From Ectobius pallidus (lineage: Eukaryota > Arthropoda > Insecta > Blattodea > Ectobiidae): DNA of 64,000 nt. Both the position numbers and the translations under genes were made by a program. Shown piece by piece: positions 60,401 to 64,000 of this stretch. Every line of letters starts with the position of its first letter. Position 1 is the first letter of the stretch. Below the pieces are notes generated by a model, which did no database searches, had not been told where the DNA came from, and saw only the letters and a program-made list of their open reading frames with translations. The stretch lies in the NCBI GenBank assembly GCA_964059195.1, contig CAXKWD010000011.1, positions 17,471,478-17,535,477 of the forward strand. The letters run 5' to 3'.

Positions 60401-61903
60401 GACAGGGTGGCGTACACCAAACCCATGTCATTTCCTCTTTTAGTAAACTAACCTTCTGTAGTTCTAACTACTTTAGTAAGCTACTCTTTTAGTAACATAC
60501 TCTTTATAGTAAGTGTTGGAGAGCTCAATTTTAGTTACTTCTTTAGTTGTAACTAAAGTAGTAAATGATTTTTACTAAAGAAGTAGATGAATTCTGTGCA
60601 TAACAGATCAGTAGCGTTAATGCAGCGCAGCATAACACATGCATTTCATTTGCCAGTATTAAAATGGAGACTACAAAGACATGCACCAATAATAAAAAAA
60701 ACTCTCTAAAAATGTGTTTATTAGTAATTTCAATTCCTTCAGTTGAACATTTTCAGTTTAGTAGACTTTTATTATGATTACAATTTTTGTACATACTATT
60801 TTTGTATTATAATGCCAAAAATTGGAATTTCCGCTTGATTTTCGTTATTGTGTCTCTGTCATTACCGGCATTACAATTACATAAGAATATGAAGGTTTTA
60901 AGTTTCTTAAAATATTTACATAGCCTTAAAGTTACCATATTTTTCCCCTAACACGTTACATCAATTCTACTGTTGTTTATAATAAATGTGAATAGAATGA
61001 ATGATTAATACTTATGGATTGTTTACAATATTAATAAGCAGTAGCACAATTATTATATTGTATAAAATCATGGAATCGAGGGGAGTACAAGAGGATAACA
61101 AAAAATAATTTCAGTTATAGATAATACAGTAGGCCTACTATTATAGCTTGCCACCCATTCTCTAGATCTTTTGCAACTTCAACTACCAGTGCACTGAAAT
61201 TGACTTTCGGCACCTAGGTTGCACATTATTTCCTCGACTTTTAAGGCAATCAAACTATTGATCACATTATTAAATGCTCTATCAGCTATTGTTCGAATGA
61301 ATATTTATTAAATCTTCTACCACAGTTTGAAAAACACCTGTACAGACTTGCAGTCCACAAAGAAGTTATAGTCTTGGGGATAGAATTCCCAGAATTATGT
61401 TTAAGAAATAGTTCCACCATATCAAGCACCATTTCTACAGATTCCTTATGGAACGTAAACCTTTCACTGAATTCGTGGGCATTGTACAATGTAAATGGGT
61501 CTCTTCTCTCCTTAACCACTCTCATTCTTGGTACATCACCTTCTTCATCCATCTCGATATCCTCAATATGATCTATGTAATCCATTTAATGTGATATGTA
61601 ACTCTTAACTCACGCAAAATGCAACTGAACACAGTTACTAATAACTTTACCCCGTGAGTAGGAGTAAATTTTGGCTTTATTTACTCCACAACTTTCTACG
61701 TTAGTAATGTACTCCGTGTTGGTACTCTCCACCACTTGTGGAGTAAATTCATTTACTCTGGGAGTAAATAAACAATTTTACTTCTTTAAGTTATTTACTA
61801 CTTTAGTTCATTACTCTAGGTTGGAAGTCGTCGAATTCCTTCTCATCTACAGATTTACTACTTTAGTTTAGTTTATTCCTGGTTGGTGCATGCCACCCTG
61901 AGT
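60401..61903 (-). mobile_element. PIF/Harbinger transposon inserted in a SINE (1.5 kb)
   Basis: Terminal inverted repeats CAGGGTGGCGTACACCAAACC (left) and, reverse-complemented, CAGGGTGGCATGCACCAACC (right). TAA is on both sides (60398-60400 and 61904-61906), the target type of PIF/Harbinger. Subterminal ACTTTAGTTA-type repeats are present at both ends. A transposase N-terminal remnant lies on the minus strand. Confidence 0.82.
61286..61585 (-). pseudogene. Harbinger (HARBI1-like) transposase N-terminal fragment
   Basis: The 99-codon frame begins MDYIDHIEDIEMDEEGDVPR and contains RRDPFTLYNAHEFSERFTF then HKESVEMVLDMVE. The R.P...Y...EF..RF...KE.[VF]..[LI][LI]..[IV]E pattern is the start of HARBI1-type transposases. 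The catalytic DDE domain is not present. Confidence 0.75.
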
Positions 61904-61998
61904 TAACAGTAACAACCAAGGTTGTTGGCATGCTGACCACATAATCTATCCTGCCAATGTCGAAAGATGGAGATACTGCACGTTGTAATATCAGGTGC

Positions 61999-62496
61999 CA
62001 GTGTTGTAGCCAGAAAATTTTGGTGAGGGTCAAAAGTGCAGGGGGTTTGGGGGGTCCGGAAAATGTTTAAATATTGAACGAATGAAAATCACATCTTATG
62101 CTATATTAGCACTAAAAAACTAGTTAGGAAATTTGTTTACTATACTCTAAGGCATGTCAGCTTAAACAAAAAATCATTATCTAAGTCATAACACTTACTA
62201 CTATTTGTAAGAAAAGTTAAATAACACATGGAACAGTGGAAACTTTCCCGAATATTTTTGAATACAAACAACATTGACCTATTTCTAGTGGAAATGGAAA
62301 TACAGTACCAGCAGTAATGGATTTCATGTCATGCCACGCGAAACCTTTTCTTCAGCGAGTTATAAAAACAAAATAACTACTATGTCATGTTTGACACGCC
62401 AATAAAAATTGTATAATTTATTAAATATAAAAAATACAAAAATAGAATTTTAGGTTTTGATTTCGGGGGGGAGGGGGTCCGGAGCCCCTGCCACTG
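61999..62496. mobile_element. hAT-like MITE (498 bp), tentative
   Basis: Ends CAGTGTTGTAGCCAG and, reverse-complemented, CAGTGGCAGGGGCTCC. Imperfect 8-bp duplication TCAGGTGC (61991-61998) and TCAAATGC (62497-62504). G-rich runs (GGGGGGTCCGG, GGAGGGGGTCCGG) sit near both ends. No coding sequence. Confidence 0.55.
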
Positions 62497-62499
62497 TCA

Positions 62500-64000
62500 A
62501 ATGCACAATTAGCCAACAGTGAGATCAAGTAACCCTGTCCTATATTCCTATGTATGTATTTTTTTCTGTATCTGGGACTGAAGAAGGTAGGCCTATATAA
62601 AAATATTCTATACCGACTTCGTTTGGGCATTCTAATAAAAGGAAGGAAAACAACGAAGGTGTTCTTTTTTTTTTTTACAGTGACGTAATACTTCACAGAA
62701 CACGGAGTGGGATCATTGAAATAGAATCATATCGATATCATAGATAAGATTCCCGAACAACTATCGCCAACTTTTAAAAATTAATCTGTTATCGGTTAAA
62801 CTCTTTTAAAACTAATTATAAACGCATTTTGATAAATGTAAACTATTTACGGAAATAGAATTATATTAACTTAGAATGATCACACGTAATTACGCGATAG
62901 GTTGTCAGGAGATCTTGGTACAAAACTGTTGAGTTTGAAGTTACTGTAGCAGGGTTGGCATCAGTAGCTCCCAGCTGGTGGCGTTCGTTTTGGATTGAGC
63001 GTTTTTCCTGACGGATCAGGTAAGTGGGCCTGAAGAATTTTCTGCTTTGAAATAGCCTACTATTTTGTTTGAAAGCTACGGACTGTATACCGAAAGCTTG
63101 AATTACAATATAGCCTTCATCAGTAGTATTAGCAATATATCATAAACTACAAAATAGAACAATTCGTTCCTATTAGACGGTACCGCCAGTGCTGAAGTTT
63201 GACATTTTTTCTAGAGGGAGCCCATAAATTTACATGCAGGTATTTATTTATATTTCAATTCTTATTATACTTTTAAACATGAAATCACATCCGCGGTCAT
63301 CCAAAATTCGTCGAGTAAGCTGGTTGTGCAAGGAAAAGCAACAAACTCGTCAAAGCTCTTGAGTCTTGACTAGCTATGAGTACGGTGGGTGCGCAATTTA
63401 AGGCGATAAAGCCTTTGTGGGGTACTGGTTTCGGCACTCTTTGACACAGTAATAACATCTCTCACGTTATAGTTTTATCACTTTTCGACAGATATCGTGG
63501 CAGGAAGCTGTATCTACGTGTATATCCTTCCTCCCCATTTTTACGGTTACCTTAATATTTTGAGTTGAAAACGGGACTTCCCCCATCCAAAAAAATCATC
63601 CCCCAAAATTACGTTATTATTATTAAAATTATTTATTATTATTATAAGAACTAACACATTTTAATAATAAATTCATATCGGACAAAATAATAGGCATAGA
63701 GATTGTATATGCCTGATAATTAATATGTATTAAAATCTCAGACAAGTCACAAAAAATCAAACACTCCTTTATTTTACACAGCAGTGCACCAGCATGTCAA
63801 TCACTGCCATAGACGGTCAGAAAAATTTCACAACTTTGGAATTCCTGCAAAATGATTGCTCTTGTGTGGGCCGCACATAAAACACCTATGTAAACATAAA
63901 CGTTAGTTTCCTATGAATGAGCGTTGCTGCTATAATTATTAAAAACTGACCCATTTACCCAAAACATGGACGAAACAAAGTGCTGTTTAACTTTACTGAA
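62500..64000. other. End of window, no gene called
   Basis: A T run at about 62667-62679. At about 62940-63018 the base composition becomes more balanced, and GACGGATCAG is followed by a strong GTAAGT at 63019, which could be the first non-coding exon of a + strand gene beyond the window. A (ATT)n-like stretch lies at about 63612-63645. Not enough evidence to annotate an exon. Confidence 0.3.

Larger units (their letters stand above)
60236..61990 (+). mobile_element. tRNA-derived SINE split by a Harbinger element
   Basis: The head and body at 60236-60400 (CATGGGCTAATGGTTGCAGA, B box GGATTCAATACCCGG, CTGAGGTAGGGAGGTTTGGA) match the SINE at 59192-59517. The remaining 3' part continues at about 61904-61985 (GGCATGCTGACCACAT, ATCCTGCCA). 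The interruption is the element at 60401-61903. Confidence 0.8.

Overview
The window is AT-rich animal nuclear DNA. One widely spread, many-exon gene with GT-AG introns lies among a dense layer of transposable elements: hAT, Tc1/mariner, pogo, Harbinger, Penelope-like, LINE and tRNA-derived SINE copies. Large introns and this mix of repeats suggest an insect. A hemimetabolous insect such as a cockroach is plausible, but the sequence alone does not prove it.

The only host gene I can support is a TTC39-family gene (TTC39B-like; Iml2/TPR_39 family) on the + strand. I assembled 14 coding exons between 2886 and 46139. They join with consistent splice phases into one open frame of 1758 nt (585 codons plus stop), close to the family's usual length. 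The coding region is preceded by a likely 5' UTR splice acceptor (exon from 2843) with an in-frame stop upstream of the ATG. It is followed by a likely 3' UTR intron (46145-48754). The gene appears intact.

Intron 1 (2910-11404) is the most elaborate region. A hAT element (5610-10242) contains a second hAT (5965-9976). That one contains two head-to-head Penelope-like element copies forming a 1.38-kb near-perfect palindrome (6830-9650). Two more short hAT-like elements follow (10558-11211 in intron 1, 11500-12025 in intron 2). Intron 3 carries SINEs and a decayed mariner fragment. Introns 5-8 carry a Crypton/DIRS-type tyrosine recombinase remnant, hAT remnants, a LINE with a reverse transcriptase ORF, and palindromic foldback repeats. 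Introns 8-13 carry another hAT, an unclassified TIR element, LINE fragments, inverted mariner fragments, a GC-rich retro-inserted element with a 15-bp target duplication, a 1.7-kb hAT with an internal minisatellite, and a short mariner derivative.

Downstream of the gene (about 50-64 kb) I see only repeats: foldbacks, SINE pairs, a MITE, a pogo/Tigger-like element with a nested SINE, and a Harbinger element nested in a SINE. Several insertions are defined exactly by target-site duplications read from the sequence. No CRISPR, bacterial-type operon or viral gene was found.
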